64,000 bases of DNA from Peribacillus sp044761665 (lineage in GTDB: Bacteria > Bacillota > Bacilli > Bacillales > DSM-1321): NCBI RefSeq assembly GCF_044761665.1, contig NZ_JBIWCW010000014.1, forward strand, positions 1-64,000, read 5' to 3'. Below are positions 32,668 to 41,337 of this stretch, piece after piece (position 1 is the first letter of the stretch; every line of letters begins with the position of its first letter). The notes beneath the pieces are model-generated. The model was not told the DNA's origin and searched no databases. It worked only from the letters and a program-made list of their open reading frames with translations. The position numbers and the translations under genes were made by a program.

Positions 32668-35600
32668 ATGAGGGCGATTATAAAGGGTAAATGGGCGGTC
32701 GTTACGGCCTGGATCGTCATTACAGTTGGATTGTTGTTCCTCGCTCCGAATATGGCCGAGCTCGTCAAGGAAAAAGGACAGTTGGATGTGCCAAAAGAGT
32801 ATTCTTCCGGAATGGCGAATGAACTGTTAAAAGAAGTACAAGATGAAGACGAATCGCAGGTGGCCCTTGTTTTCCATAGTGATAAGAAGTTGACTTCCGA
32901 GGAAAGGAAAGAGATTGAAAAGGGAATTCAAAAATTAGAAGAGAATAAATCGGAACTAGGCATCAGGGAAATATTGACTCATTTTAAGGAACCATCCCTT
33001 AAAGAGCAGTTGGTTTCGAAAGATCAATCAACAATCTTGACCTCAATCGCCATGAACAAAGGGGACCGTGAGGCAAAAGAAGTCATTGACGCTCTTTATA
33101 AGGAATTGAACCAAATAGATGTTGAACATTATTACACGAGCAGCTGGATGATCGATGAAGATCTCAATACCAATTCTCAGGAAGGATTGAAGAAAACGGA
33201 GGGAATCACCGTTATCTTCATATTGGTGGTATTACTCCTAGTCTTCCGGTCGGTCGTGACGCCACTCATTCCTCTGATCACGGTGGGCTTCACCTATTTA
33301 TGCTCCCAATCGATTGTTTCCTTTTTAGTGGACCGTTGGGATTTTCCAATCTCGTCGTATACCCAGATCTTCTTGGTTGGGATTTTGTTCGGAATAGGGA
33401 CCGATTATTGCATACTCTTGTTAAGCCGTTTCAAAGAGGAACTATCGACACAGGAATCATTGACGGAAGCCATTGTGGAAACGTATCGTACGGCAGGGAA
33501 AACGGTCTTCTTCAGCGGGTTGACCGTAATGATAGGCTTTGCTGCCATTGGTTTTTCTACATTTAAGCTATATCAATCAGCCGCTGCGGTGGCCATTGGG
33601 GTCTTTATCTTGATGCTTGCCCTATATACGATTGTTCCATTTTTCATGGCGATCCTTGGTAAGAAACTATTCTGGCCATCAAAAGGGAAACTTGAGCATA
33701 GCGAAAGTAAGTTATGGGGAAGGCTAGGAAGCTTTTCCTTGAATCGTCCGTTGTTAGCTTTGCTTACAGTGGCGATTGTCTGTGTTCCTTTTTTGATCAT
33801 GTATGAAGGGAAGATTTCTTATAATTCCCTTGAAGAAGCGGGGGATGACGTTCCCTCGATCATGGCCTTCAATATCATTGCCGATGAATTTGGGCCAGGT
33901 CAATCCATGCCAACACAAATTGTCATTCAAAATGATGAACGGATGGATTCAGAAGATTATGTCGGTCTTGCCGAAAAGATCAGCGAGGAAATCAAGAAGG
34001 TTGATGACGTCGATGTCGTCCGTTCTGTAACTCGTCCAATCGGTGAGCCTATAGAGGATTTATTTGTCTCCAATCAAGCCAAGACATTGGAAAAAGGAAT
34101 TGGGGAAGGTAATGATGGGATTAAAGAAATTAGCGACGGGTTAAAGACGGCAGGCGGTGAACTGTCAGAATCCGGACCACGCTTAAAACAGGCAACGGAT
34201 GGAATTGGTGGCCTGATATCTGGAACCAATGAATTGAAAAGTGGAATCGGTCAAGTGGAGACAGCGCTAACGAGTATCGAAGCGGGTATCCGCGATGGTT
34301 CTATGGGTACTGGGGATGTAAAAAAAGGACTGAATGACGTTAAGACAAACTTAGAAAAATTGGCTACAGGCAGTGGAACTCTTTTGGAAGGGTACCAACA
34401 GTCCACAGCTGGGTTAAGTGAGCTAAAAAGTGGATACAAAGATATCCAAACGAATCTTAATACTGTCTCGAAAAGCCTTAAGGGGTTGAATGCATCTTTT
34501 GAAAAAATGGAAGCAAGTAATCCGGAACTTCAGGCAGATGTGAACTACCAAACAATCAAGCAAACGGTCCAAGGCACACAGAGCGGCTTGGAGCCAATGG
34601 CGGCTGGACTGACGGAACTCAATAAGAACCTCGATCTTGTATCTGGGGGGCTGAATACTGCAAATAAAAGCATGGCAGAAATCGTGAACGGGCAAAAAGC
34701 CCTTGGAAAAGGTCTAACGCAGTTGATTTCAGGTGTGGATACCTTACAAAAAGGGTTAACGACAATGGCTAATGGACAAAGTGAAGTCATTAAGAATCTT
34801 ACCCAGTTTGAAGGCGGCCTTACAAGCTTGAACAGTGGGCAGCAAGATTTATTAAATGGGTTTTCCAATATGGGCAGTCAGCTCAGTGAATTGGAAAGTG
34901 GTCTGACCCAAAGTGCGGATGGTCTCAATGAAGTTCATGATGGTCTATCTTCAGCACAGGGCTATTTATCTGGCCTTGCTAAAACGGATAAAACGGTCAC
35001 AGGCATGCATATTCCAAAAGAAGTATTAGAAAGTAAGGAATTTGGGGAATCATTGAATACCTATCTATCTGAAGATGGCAAAGTGATGACTTTCGATGTT
35101 ATCTTCAAGACGAATCCATATTCTAATGAAGCAATTGAACAAATTGATACGATTGAGGAAGCCGTTAAAAATGTAACGAAAGAAACGAAACTTGAAAATG
35201 CCAAGATTGCTATAGGTGGAATTACAAGCACCCATCATGATTTAAGCATGATGTCGGAGGCTGATTTCTCCAAGACAGTGGTGTTGATGCTTTCTGGCAT
35301 TGCAATCGTTCTTTTCTTTATGTTTAGGTCGTTGGTTATGCCCATCTATTTAATCGTTTCACTTGTTTTGACATATTACACGGCGGCAGCCATTACAGAA
35401 TTGATTTTCGTTAACATTCTGGGGTATGCGGGTATCGGGTGGGCCGTTCCATTCTTCGCATTCGTTATCTTGATTGCACTGGGGATTGATTACAGCATTT
35501 TCTTGATGGATCGCTTTAATGAATGGAAAGATAAACCTGTAAAAGAAGCGATGTATCTATCCATGCGAAAAATGGGGACGGTCATTATTTCTGCGGCTGT

Positions 35601-35793
35601 CATTCTCGGAGGTACGTTCGCAGCCATGATGCCTGCGGGGGTTTTGTCACTTCTTGAGATTGCCACATTAATATTAGTAGGGTTGGTCCTATATGCGTTC
35701 ATCATATTACCACTGTTTATCCCGGTGATGGTTGCAACGTTCGGAAAATCCAATTGGTGGCCGTTTGTGAATCAAGATCGCTACGAGAAATAA
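32668..35793 (+). CDS. MMPL/RND-family transporter with long extracytoplasmic coiled domain
   Basis: A 1041-residue membrane protein of the MMPL (YdgH/YdfJ-like) class. Two clusters of about six helices are separated by a large loop. The first cluster contains GILFGIGTDYCILLLSRFKEEL, and the second IALGIDYSIFLMDRFNEW, the paired GxxxDY motifs that carry the proton-relay aspartates. Residues ~470-770 form an external, helical region with repeated SGL/NGL/KGL units every 7-11 residues. Substrates of this class include lipids and amphiphiles; none can be assigned. It directly follows the marR-like gene and ends with a terminator at 35801-35825. Confidence 0.88.
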   Translation: MRAIIKGKWAVVTAWIVITVGLLFLAPNMAELVKEKGQLDVPKEYSSGMANELLKEVQDEDESQVALVFHSDKKLTSEERKEIEKGIQKLEENKSELGIREILTHFKEPSLKEQLVSKDQSTILTSIAMNKGDREAKEVIDALYKELNQIDVEHYYTSSWMIDEDLNTNSQEGLKKTEGITVIFILVVLLLVFRSVVTPLIPLITVGFTYLCSQSIVSFLVDRWDFPISSYTQIFLVGILFGIGTDYCILLLSRFKEELSTQESLTEAIVETYRTAGKTVFFSGLTVMIGFAAIGFSTFKLYQSAAAVAIGVFILMLALYTIVPFFMAILGKKLFWPSKGKLEHSESKLWGRLGSFSLNRPLLALLTVAIVCVPFLIMYEGKISYNSLEEAGDDVPSIMAFNIIADEFGPGQSMPTQIVIQNDERMDSEDYVGLAEKISEEIKKVDDVDVVRSVTRPIGEPIEDLFVSNQAKTLEKGIGEGNDGIKEISDGLKTAGGELSESGPRLKQATDGIGGLISGTNELKSGIGQVETALTSIEAGIRDGSMGTGDVKKGLNDVKTNLEKLATGSGTLLEGYQQSTAGLSELKSGYKDIQTNLNTVSKSLKGLNASFEKMEASNPELQADVNYQTIKQTVQGTQSGLEPMAAGLTELNKNLDLVSGGLNTANKSMAEIVNGQKALGKGLTQLISGVDTLQKGLTTMANGQSEVIKNLTQFEGGLTSLNSGQQDLLNGFSNMGSQLSELESGLTQSADGLNEVHDGLSSAQGYLSGLAKTDKTVTGMHIPKEVLESKEFGESLNTYLSEDGKVMTFDVIFKTNPYSNEAIEQIDTIEEAVKNVTKETKLENAKIAIGGITSTHHDLSMMSEADFSKTVVLMLSGIAIVLFFMFRSLVMPIYLIVSLVLTYYTAAAITELIFVNILGYAGIGWAVPFFAFVILIALGIDYSIFLMDRFNEWKDKPVKEAMYLSMRKMGTVIISAAVILGGTFAAMMPAGVLSLLEIATLILVGLVLYAFIILPLFIPVMVATFGKSNWWPFVNQDRYEK

Positions 35794-35800
35794 TGTGTGA

Positions 35801-35825
35801 AAAAGGCACCCGGATGGGTGCCTTT
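35801..35825. terminator. Terminator of the marR-mmpl operon (first of twin copies)
   Basis: AAAAGGCACCC and GGGTGCCTTT form a short-loop stem directly after the MMPL stop. The same hairpin with two base changes occurs at 35925-35949. Confidence 0.9.
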
Positions 35826-35924
35826 GAGTTTGTCGACAAAAGGGCTTCCCGACCGCCCGCGGAAAGCGAGTGCCTGTAGTGGAAATCCACGTTTACATTT
35901 TTCTCCCGAGTTTGTCTAAAGTCT
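35826..35924. repeat. REP-like intergenic element between twin terminators
   Basis: The element is bounded by GAGTTTGTC on both sides (35826-35834 and 35908-35916) and contains GC-rich palindromic parts, including GCCCGCGGAAAGCGAGTGCC and the perfect hairpin GTGGA-AA-TCCAC at 35879-35890. I recall similar GCGGAAAGCGA...GTGGAAATC elements scattered in Bacillus-group genomes, but could not check copy number here. Confidence 0.6.
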
Positions 35925-35949
35925 AAAAGGCACCCGGACGCGTGCCTTT
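35925..35949. terminator. Terminator of the siderophore importer operon (second twin copy)
   Basis: AAAAGGCACCCGGACGCGTGCCTTT forms a stem serving the minus-strand ATPase gene whose stop lies at 35970. It is nearly identical to the hairpin at 35801-35825. Confidence 0.85.
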
Positions 35950-35969
35950 ATATTAATTCTGACAAATGA

Positions 35970-36788
35970 TTAATTAGCCATATAAACATCTTTATCTTCT
36001 TGTTGAACGATATTATCATAACCATAACATACTGGAGCCCCATTTGTGGGATCTATCATGATCCGTGCATCAATCTGGAAGACCTCTTTCAAGACTTCCG
36101 GTGTAATCGTTTTGGATGGAGATCCGATTTTGATAATTTCTCCATTTTTCATGGTGATGATTTCATCTGAGAAGCGGGCCGCATGATTGATGTCATGTAA
36201 AACCATGATGATGGTCCGTTTTTGTTCTCTATTTAACTTTTCGACGATGCTAAGCACTTCTAGCTGATGGGCCATATCAAGGTAGGTGGTGGGTTCATCC
36301 AACAATAAAATACCTGTTTCCTGTGCTAAGGCCATGGCCAGCCAAACCTTTTGGCGTTGTCCTCCGGAGAGGTTGGCAATCTCCCTATCACGAAAAGCGA
36401 TGGTCTTGGTAATATCCATGGCCCATTCAATTTTCTCTTTGTCTTCTCTTGTTAATTTGTTTACATTATTCCGGTGTGGATATCTGCCGTATGAAATAAG
36501 CTCTTCCACTTTCAATTGAGAAGGTGCTACGGGGGTTTGAGGAAGCAAGGCCATTAACTGGGCAATTCGCTTTGTGTGAATCGCCTTTAAATCCTCCCCC
36601 TGTAGATAAATGGTTCCTTTTTTTTGCTTAAGGATACGGCCTATTGTTTTAAGCAAAGTGGATTTACCACATCCATTTGGACCAATGATGGTGGTGATTA
36701 ATCCTTCTTTTATTTCCAAATTTAAATCTTTAAACACTGTGAATTTCTCATAACTTGTTTCCAAATTTTCCATCTCAAGAATGCTCAC
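35970..36788 (-). CDS. Iron-siderophore ABC importer ATPase (FecE/FhuC-type)
   Basis: A 272-residue ATPase. Walker A GPNGCGKST, signature LSGGQRQKVWLAMALAQ, Walker B ILLLDEPTTYLD and switch VLHDINHAARF define the FecE/FhuC/YusV group that energises ferric-siderophore import. GTG start with GGAGAGATG upstream. It is the last gene of a four-gene minus-strand operon (binding protein, two permeases, ATPase). Having a dedicated ATPase here differs from B. subtilis feuABC, which borrows YusV. Confidence 0.9.
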   Translation of the reverse strand: MSILEMENLETSYEKFTVFKDLNLEIKEGLITTIIGPNGCGKSTLLKTIGRILKQKKGTIYLQGEDLKAIHTKRIAQLMALLPQTPVAPSQLKVEELISYGRYPHRNNVNKLTREDKEKIEWAMDITKTIAFRDREIANLSGGQRQKVWLAMALAQETGILLLDEPTTYLDMAHQLEVLSIVEKLNREQKRTIIMVLHDINHAARFSDEIITMKNGEIIKIGSPSKTITPEVLKEVFQIDARIMIDPTNGAPVCYGYDNIVQQEDKDVYMAN

Positions 36789-36803
36789 GGGACATCTCTC
36801 CTT

Positions 36804-37832
36804 TTATCTTTTTTCTTTTATCAATAAATAAAGGAAATAGGGAACTCCGATAATGGAAATGACGATTCCAACCGGCAATTCTGCCGGCGCAAATACCGTT
36901 TTTGCTATATAGTCGGAAACGATTACCAAGAAGGCACCGATTACACCACATACAGGAAGTACATGTTTATGATGGATCCCGACAAGGTGTTTGGCGATGT
37001 GTGGAGACATCAACCCGATAAATCCGATGTTACCTGAGACGGAAACACACGCACTCACTAAACCGATGCTGCTGAGTAAGAGGATCGACGTTTCTCTTTC
37101 TACGGAAACCCCAAGGCTCTTTATGCTTGTTTGTTCCAGTTGAAACAAATCCAATAAATAGGCCTTCTTAATAATGAGGGGGATTAGGATGATTAACCAG
37201 GGTAACATGGCGATGATATATTTCCAATTGGCAGAGTAGATACTGCCGGAAATCCATACGGTAGCCATTTCGAAATCCGAGGATTTCATCTTCAAAGATA
37301 TGTATAACGAAAGGGCTCCGAATGCTGAGCTGATGGCAATTCCCGTCAGTAAAAAGCGACTCGTATCAAGGGACCCATTTTTCCAGGAAAAAAGGAAAAT
37401 GATGAGGGCAGCCAACATTCCACCAATCAATCCAAACAACGGAACACTCATGATGGACAGCCAATCCGAACTTGTTCCAATGTATGTACCTTGAAAGAAA
37501 TACATAAAGATGACGATGGCGGTCCCAGCTCCTGCATTTATTCCTAAAATACCAGAGTCGGCCAATCCATTTCTCGTTACACCTTGGATGACAGCCCCTG
37601 CAATGCCTAACGCAAGACCTACTAGACCAGCAATGACAATGCGGGGGAGCCTGAACTCAAAAATGACCAAATCATAGTCTGCCACCGGGTTTATTCGGAA
37701 TAATGTCCGAACAACATCCATGATGGCCATATCGAAGGTACCACTTACTAAACTTAAATAACTTGCCACAATGATTAAACATATTCCGACTGTCATGGTG
37801 ATGACCAACCGTTTTGATGAAGTATTATACAC
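36804..37832 (-). CDS. Iron-siderophore ABC importer permease (FecCD family, FeuC-like)
   Basis: A 342-residue permease with about 9-10 membrane helices. The FecCD signatures LALGIAGAVIQGVTRNGLADSGILGIN (in pieces) near the N-terminus and GLMSPHIAKHLVGIHHK, the coupling-helix region, near the C-terminus are clear. It starts with GTG preceded by AAGGAGGAG and overlaps the upstream permease gene by 8 bases. It forms a heterodimeric channel with it. Confidence 0.9.
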   Translation of the reverse strand: MYNTSSKRLVITMTVGICLIIVASYLSLVSGTFDMAIMDVVRTLFRINPVADYDLVIFEFRLPRIVIAGLVGLALGIAGAVIQGVTRNGLADSGILGINAGAGTAIVIFMYFFQGTYIGTSSDWLSIMSVPLFGLIGGMLAALIIFLFSWKNGSLDTSRFLLTGIAISSAFGALSLYISLKMKSSDFEMATVWISGSIYSANWKYIIAMLPWLIILIPLIIKKAYLLDLFQLEQTSIKSLGVSVERETSILLLSSIGLVSACVSVSGNIGFIGLMSPHIAKHLVGIHHKHVLPVCGVIGAFLVIVSDYIAKTVFAPAELPVGIVISIIGVPYFLYLLIKEKR

Positions 37833-38841
37833 TTTTTTCTCCTCCTTTCTTTCTTATCAAATATAGGAAGAAAGGGATACCGATCAAGGAGGTGACGACT
37901 CCAATCGGCGTTTCGAATGGATAATTAACGAACCTACTGATTACATCGCATAATGCTAGGAAAATCCCACCGATTACACCCGCACAGGGAATGATCCATT
38001 TATAATCAATTCCAATTAAAAAGCGTGTGATATGTGGGATGATCAGTCCGATAAATCCAATCTTCCCTACAAGTGCCACAGCAATGCCTGTTAGGCATAC
38101 GATAGAGAGCAGGGAAACGATCTTGACAAGCTTTGTACGTTGACCTAAGTTTATGGAGACTTCATCCCCCAGAGATAGAATGGTGATGGACTTGGAAATG
38201 ACTAGAGCAAGGATGATGCCTATTGCTCCAATGGGGATGGCGATTTTCAGGATTTCGGGATTAATCTGATGTAATCTAGCATTATACCAAAAACTAACAT
38301 TCTGGGAAATTTGGAAGTAGGTAGCTATCGCAGCCGAAATACTACTCAAGAACGTCCCGATTACTGTCCCGATAATGGCTAGGCGAACCGGGGATAAGCC
38401 ATTATGTAATAATGAACCAAAACCAAAAACTATGCCGGCGCCTAAGGCGGATCCTAGCATTGAAAAAAGAATCATATGGAAGGAAGACATGCCTGGAGCG
38501 AACACCATGCAAAGTGTAATGACAAATGCAGAGCCGTCCGTCACGCCCATGATTGAAGGGGATGCAAGATAGTTTCTTGTCATCCCCTGCATGAGTGCTC
38601 CTGATATGGCTAAAAATGCCCCCACAAGAAGGGCACCGAGAACCCTTGGTAATCGCGAAGTGATTATAATAGCATGATCAACATTTTCCGGGTCATAATG
38701 CAAAAATGCATTCCATACTGTTATAAAGTCTATATTTTTTGCACCATAAAGAATGGACAAAATGGTTGTCAGAATAATTATGACGGGTGAGATACATAGA
38801 ATTATGATCGGTAATGAATTTATTTTTGCCATATCAATCAA
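37825..38841 (-). CDS. Iron-siderophore ABC importer permease (FecCD family, FeuB-like)
   Basis: A 338-residue FecCD permease with GAFLAISGALMQGMTRNYLASPSIMG (split motif) and the coupling region GLIIPHITRFLIGIDYK. It lies 13 bases after the binding-protein gene. The start may be TTG 38841 or the ATG nine bases further in (38832); AAGGTG is closer to the TTG. Together with the second permease, ATPase and lipoprotein it should import ferric bacillibactin across the membrane. Confidence 0.9.
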   Translation of the reverse strand: MIDMAKINSLPIIILCISPVIIILTTILSILYGAKNIDFITVWNAFLHYDPENVDHAIIITSRLPRVLGALLVGAFLAISGALMQGMTRNYLASPSIMGVTDGSAFVITLCMVFAPGMSSFHMILFSMLGSALGAGIVFGFGSLLHNGLSPVRLAIIGTVIGTFLSSISAAIATYFQISQNVSFWYNARLHQINPEILKIAIPIGAIGIILALVISKSITILSLGDEVSINLGQRTKLVKIVSLLSIVCLTGIAVALVGKIGFIGLIIPHITRFLIGIDYKWIIPCAGVIGGIFLALCDVISRFVNYPFETPIGVVTSLIGIPFFLYLIRKKGGEKSV

Positions 38842-38854
38842 CGCACCTTACTGC

Positions 38855-39823
38855 TTATTTAGCTAAATTTTCCGATGCAGCTTTTAAGAATGCCGTTTTA
38901 CTCCACGCTGTTCCACCTTGCGCAAGAGGATCAACAGAGTTCACAAAAACCTTATCATTTTTAACAGCTTCAATGCTCTTCCAGATGGAGTTACTTTCCA
39001 ACTCTTCTAAAGCTTTTGGTTTTTCAGCATTTTCGCTCTCTGAGAATTGTAGGAAAATATAGTCCGGATTAATCTCAGCAAATTTCTCTAATGCAATCAT
39101 TTCTTGTGCTTTGACTGGTTTAATTTCCTCAGGAACAGTTAATCCTAAATCAGCGTATAAAACTGGGTTGAAGTATACATCTTGAGGATAAAGGAATAGA
39201 CTGCCGTTTCTTACTCTCACAACTAGTACTTTTTTATCCTTAAGGTTTTCGCTGATTTCTACTTTTGCTTTTTCAGCATCTTCTTTGTATTGAGAGATGA
39301 TGGATTCAGCCTTGTCATCCTTGCCGGAAAGCTTGGCCATTAACCGTAAGTTGTCCTCCCAATCAGTAGAAATATGTGAGTAAGGGAATGTTGGTGCCAC
39401 TTTCTCCATTTTTTCTGTTACTGTACCGTCGGATTTTGATGTCCACATGATCACATCTGGTTTAAGGCTTAAAAGTGTTTCATAGTTTGGCTGCATTTTC
39501 TCACCAATTGATTGTGCACCTTCAAGATCTTTCGCCAAATATTCTGGAAGTTCTCCACCCACCGTTATAGCTCCCACTGGTTTAATGCCTAACATAGCGG
39601 CATCTTCCATGGACTCCAAACTTGCTGTTGCTATTTTCTTGACTTCAGAAGGAAGGGTATATTCTTTACCAAGATAATTTACCTTTTGTGTCTTTTGTTT
39701 TTGCGTTTCAGTCGCACTGCTTTTTTCAGAATTATCCCCAGAGCTGTTTTCAGCATTGCCACAAGCTCCAAGCCCAATACTAAAAACAGCCGCCATACCA
39801 AGTACCATTAACTTTTTCTTCAT
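38855..39823 (-). CDS. feuA: Iron-siderophore-binding lipoprotein (FeuA-like)
   Basis: A 322-residue periplasmic-binding-fold lipoprotein. The signal peptide ends in the lipobox LGAC with Cys21, followed by a Ser/Asn/Glu-rich linker. The fold has the class III motifs VKKIATASLESMEDAAMLGIKPVG (split) and LKPDVIMWTS. It captures the ferric siderophore at the outer membrane face. A Fur box lies in the 402-base divergent region shared with the esterase gene, and the adjacent dhb genes make bacillibactin the most likely ligand; another catecholate is possible. AAGGGGAG precedes the ATG. Confidence 0.88.
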   Translation of the reverse strand: MKKKLMVLGMAAVFSIGLGACGNAENSSGDNSEKSSATETQKQKTQKVNYLGKEYTLPSEVKKIATASLESMEDAAMLGIKPVGAITVGGELPEYLAKDLEGAQSIGEKMQPNYETLLSLKPDVIMWTSKSDGTVTEKMEKVAPTFPYSHISTDWEDNLRLMAKLSGKDDKAESIISQYKEDAEKAKVEISENLKDKKVLVVRVRNGSLFLYPQDVYFNPVLYADLGLTVPEEIKPVKAQEMIALEKFAEINPDYIFLQFSESENAEKPKALEELESNSIWKSIEAVKNDKVFVNSVDPLAQGGTAWSKTAFLKAASENLAK

Positions 39824-39948
39824 TTTCTGACTCCCCTTATTCTAAATGATTTAAAGATAAATGTGTTTCAAAGATTATGTATGCTCTCTAGAAGTCAAAA
39901 TTTTTTCCTTTTCAACTATGAAACTAGTAAATGAGTGCAGGTAATTAT

Positions 39949-39963
39949 TGATAACGATTATCA
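39949..39963. promoter_or_regulatory. Fur box in the feu-like/besA divergent region
   Basis: TGATAAC-G-ATTATCA matches the 7-1-7 Bacillus Fur consensus TGATAATNATTATCA with one mismatch, and the flanking TTATCAT extends it to overlapping half-sites. It is 126 bases from the binding-protein start, so iron repression of the importer is expected. The remaining A/T-rich gap 39824-40225 contains a second weaker box and no gene. Confidence 0.85.
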
Positions 39964-40095
39964 TTATCATGCAATATTCAATATATAGGTAATTTGTGAA
40001 ATTATCAATAGTATTTTTGTGAAAAAATAAATATAATCTAAATTTTCTTTGAAAAAGAGATTAAGGAACAGGATATGTTGCAAATTTTAACACAG

Positions 40096-40124
40096 TTGAT
40101 AAACTAAATGAGAAATATTATCAT
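40096..40124 (+). promoter_or_regulatory. besA promoter with second, weaker Fur box
   Basis: TTGATA (40096-40101) and TATCAT (40119-40124) are 17 bases apart. TGAGAAA-T-ATTATCA (40109-40123) overlaps the -10 element and matches the Fur consensus with two mismatches, so the esterase gene probably has its own iron-repressed promoter. Confidence 0.55.
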
Positions 40125-40225
40125 TTGGTGGGAAGTTAGTACGATCACTAAATGGCTTATGAAATAGAAAATTAATAGAAGTGAAGGCGTAGTCGAAGAT
40201 TAGATAATGGGAGGAATGAAAGAGC

Positions 40226-41098
40226 ATGGAAAAAGAAAAGTACAAGGAATCCGTAGCGGATCACTATAGGGAAGACAAAGAAGTAGTTCTGAAAGGGACG
40301 AGTCAATTTCTGATGAAATCTAGCATGGAAGGGCGCATGTACCAAATCTTCATCTATCGACCAAGAGAGCCTGAGCCGGCTGAGGGATATCCAGTCATTT
40401 ATATACTTGATGCCAATTCGGTATTTGGAACGATCGTAGAGGCAATGCGCTTGCAATCGAAGAAGCCTGAGAAGACGGGGATCGTGCCTGCAGTAATCGT
40501 CGGTATTGGATATCCGATTGAAGGGCCATTTTCCGATGCCCGTTATTATGACTTCACCTTACCCGTTGATTATTCAGAATTACCAAAGAAACCAGGTGGT
40601 GGAGAGTGGCCTGCACATGGGGGCGCGGAAAATTTTTTGCATTTTATTGAAGAAGACCTCAAACCGAAAATTATGAGTTCCATTCCTATCAATCGGGATA
40701 GTCAGACTATTCTGGGTCATTCATTAGGTGGGCTCTTTACCCTCTATACGTTATACAGGAACCCTGATGCATTTCAAACCTACATTGCAGGTAGTCCTTC
40801 GATTCATTGGAATAAAAAATGGTTCTCTGAAGAAGAGAATCAGTTCCTGAAGCGGTTGGAAAGTAAAGATAGGGATATCTCCTTATTTGTTGGAGTGGGA
40901 GAATTCGAAAAGAAACACAAAAGTGGCATGAATGAAAACGCATTAGAATTCACTGATCGTTTAAGGAATATAGCAAAAAGACAGTTATGTGTGAAGTTCA
41001 AGGAGTTCGATGAGGAAAATCATGTTTCTGTTTTACCCCCATTGATTAACAAAGGATTGCGTTTCGCATTAAGGGCAAATGGACCTGTTAAGGAATAG
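40226..41098 (+). CDS. besA: Bacillibactin trilactone esterase (BesA/IroE-like)
   Basis: A 290-residue alpha/beta hydrolase. The nucleophile elbow GHSLGG places catalytic Ser at 166; the C-terminal ENHVSV (about 266-271) supplies the His. The predicted role is cleavage of the ester backbone of imported ferric bacillibactin so that iron is released in the cytoplasm. There is no signal peptide, in line with that location. GGGAGGAATGA precedes the ATG. It lies between the importer operon and dhbA, and the position and Fur boxes support the assignment over a general esterase. Confidence 0.88.
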   Translation: MEKEKYKESVADHYREDKEVVLKGTSQFLMKSSMEGRMYQIFIYRPREPEPAEGYPVIYILDANSVFGTIVEAMRLQSKKPEKTGIVPAVIVGIGYPIEGPFSDARYYDFTLPVDYSELPKKPGGGEWPAHGGAENFLHFIEEDLKPKIMSSIPINRDSQTILGHSLGGLFTLYTLYRNPDAFQTYIAGSPSIHWNKKWFSEEENQFLKRLESKDRDISLFVGVGEFEKKHKSGMNENALEFTDRLRNIAKRQLCVKFKEFDEENHVSVLPPLINKGLRFALRANGPVKE

Positions 41099-41173
41099 GT
41101 CTTTCTTAGCAAATCAAAGAATACCCATTGACCATGAAGGTAGAAATGTATAACATTACCTGTAGAATTTAAA

Positions 41174-41188
41174 TGATAATGATTATCA
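41174..41188. promoter_or_regulatory. Perfect Fur box upstream of the dhb operon
   Basis: TGATAAT-G-ATTATCA is an exact match to the Bacillus 7-1-7 Fur consensus, 150 bases before the dhbA ATG. A/T-rich sequence downstream (TATAAA at 41209-41214) may be the -10 element, though the -35 is unclear. Confidence 0.93.
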
Positions 41189-41225
41189 TTATTGGTCAAA
41201 GGTATATTTATAAAATAAGTATATG

Positions 41226-41268
41226 GCGGGAGCCCTTTTACTGAATGGGCCTCTCCCGCAATTTTTAT
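41226..41268 (+). terminator. Intrinsic-terminator-like hairpin between Fur box and dhbA
   Basis: GCGGGAG (41226-41232) pairs with CTCCCGC (41253-41259), an inner CCC/GGG helix extends it, and AATTTTTAT follows. It could end the besA transcript, but as it lies downstream of the Fur box it would also sit in the dhb leader unless the operon promoter is at the TATAAT at 41266-41271. Confidence 0.75.
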
Positions 41269-41337
41269 AATGAACAGAGAATTTATTGCGGTATGACACT
41301 AGATGAAATTCTCTTATCAAGAAAGGGAGAGTTAAGT

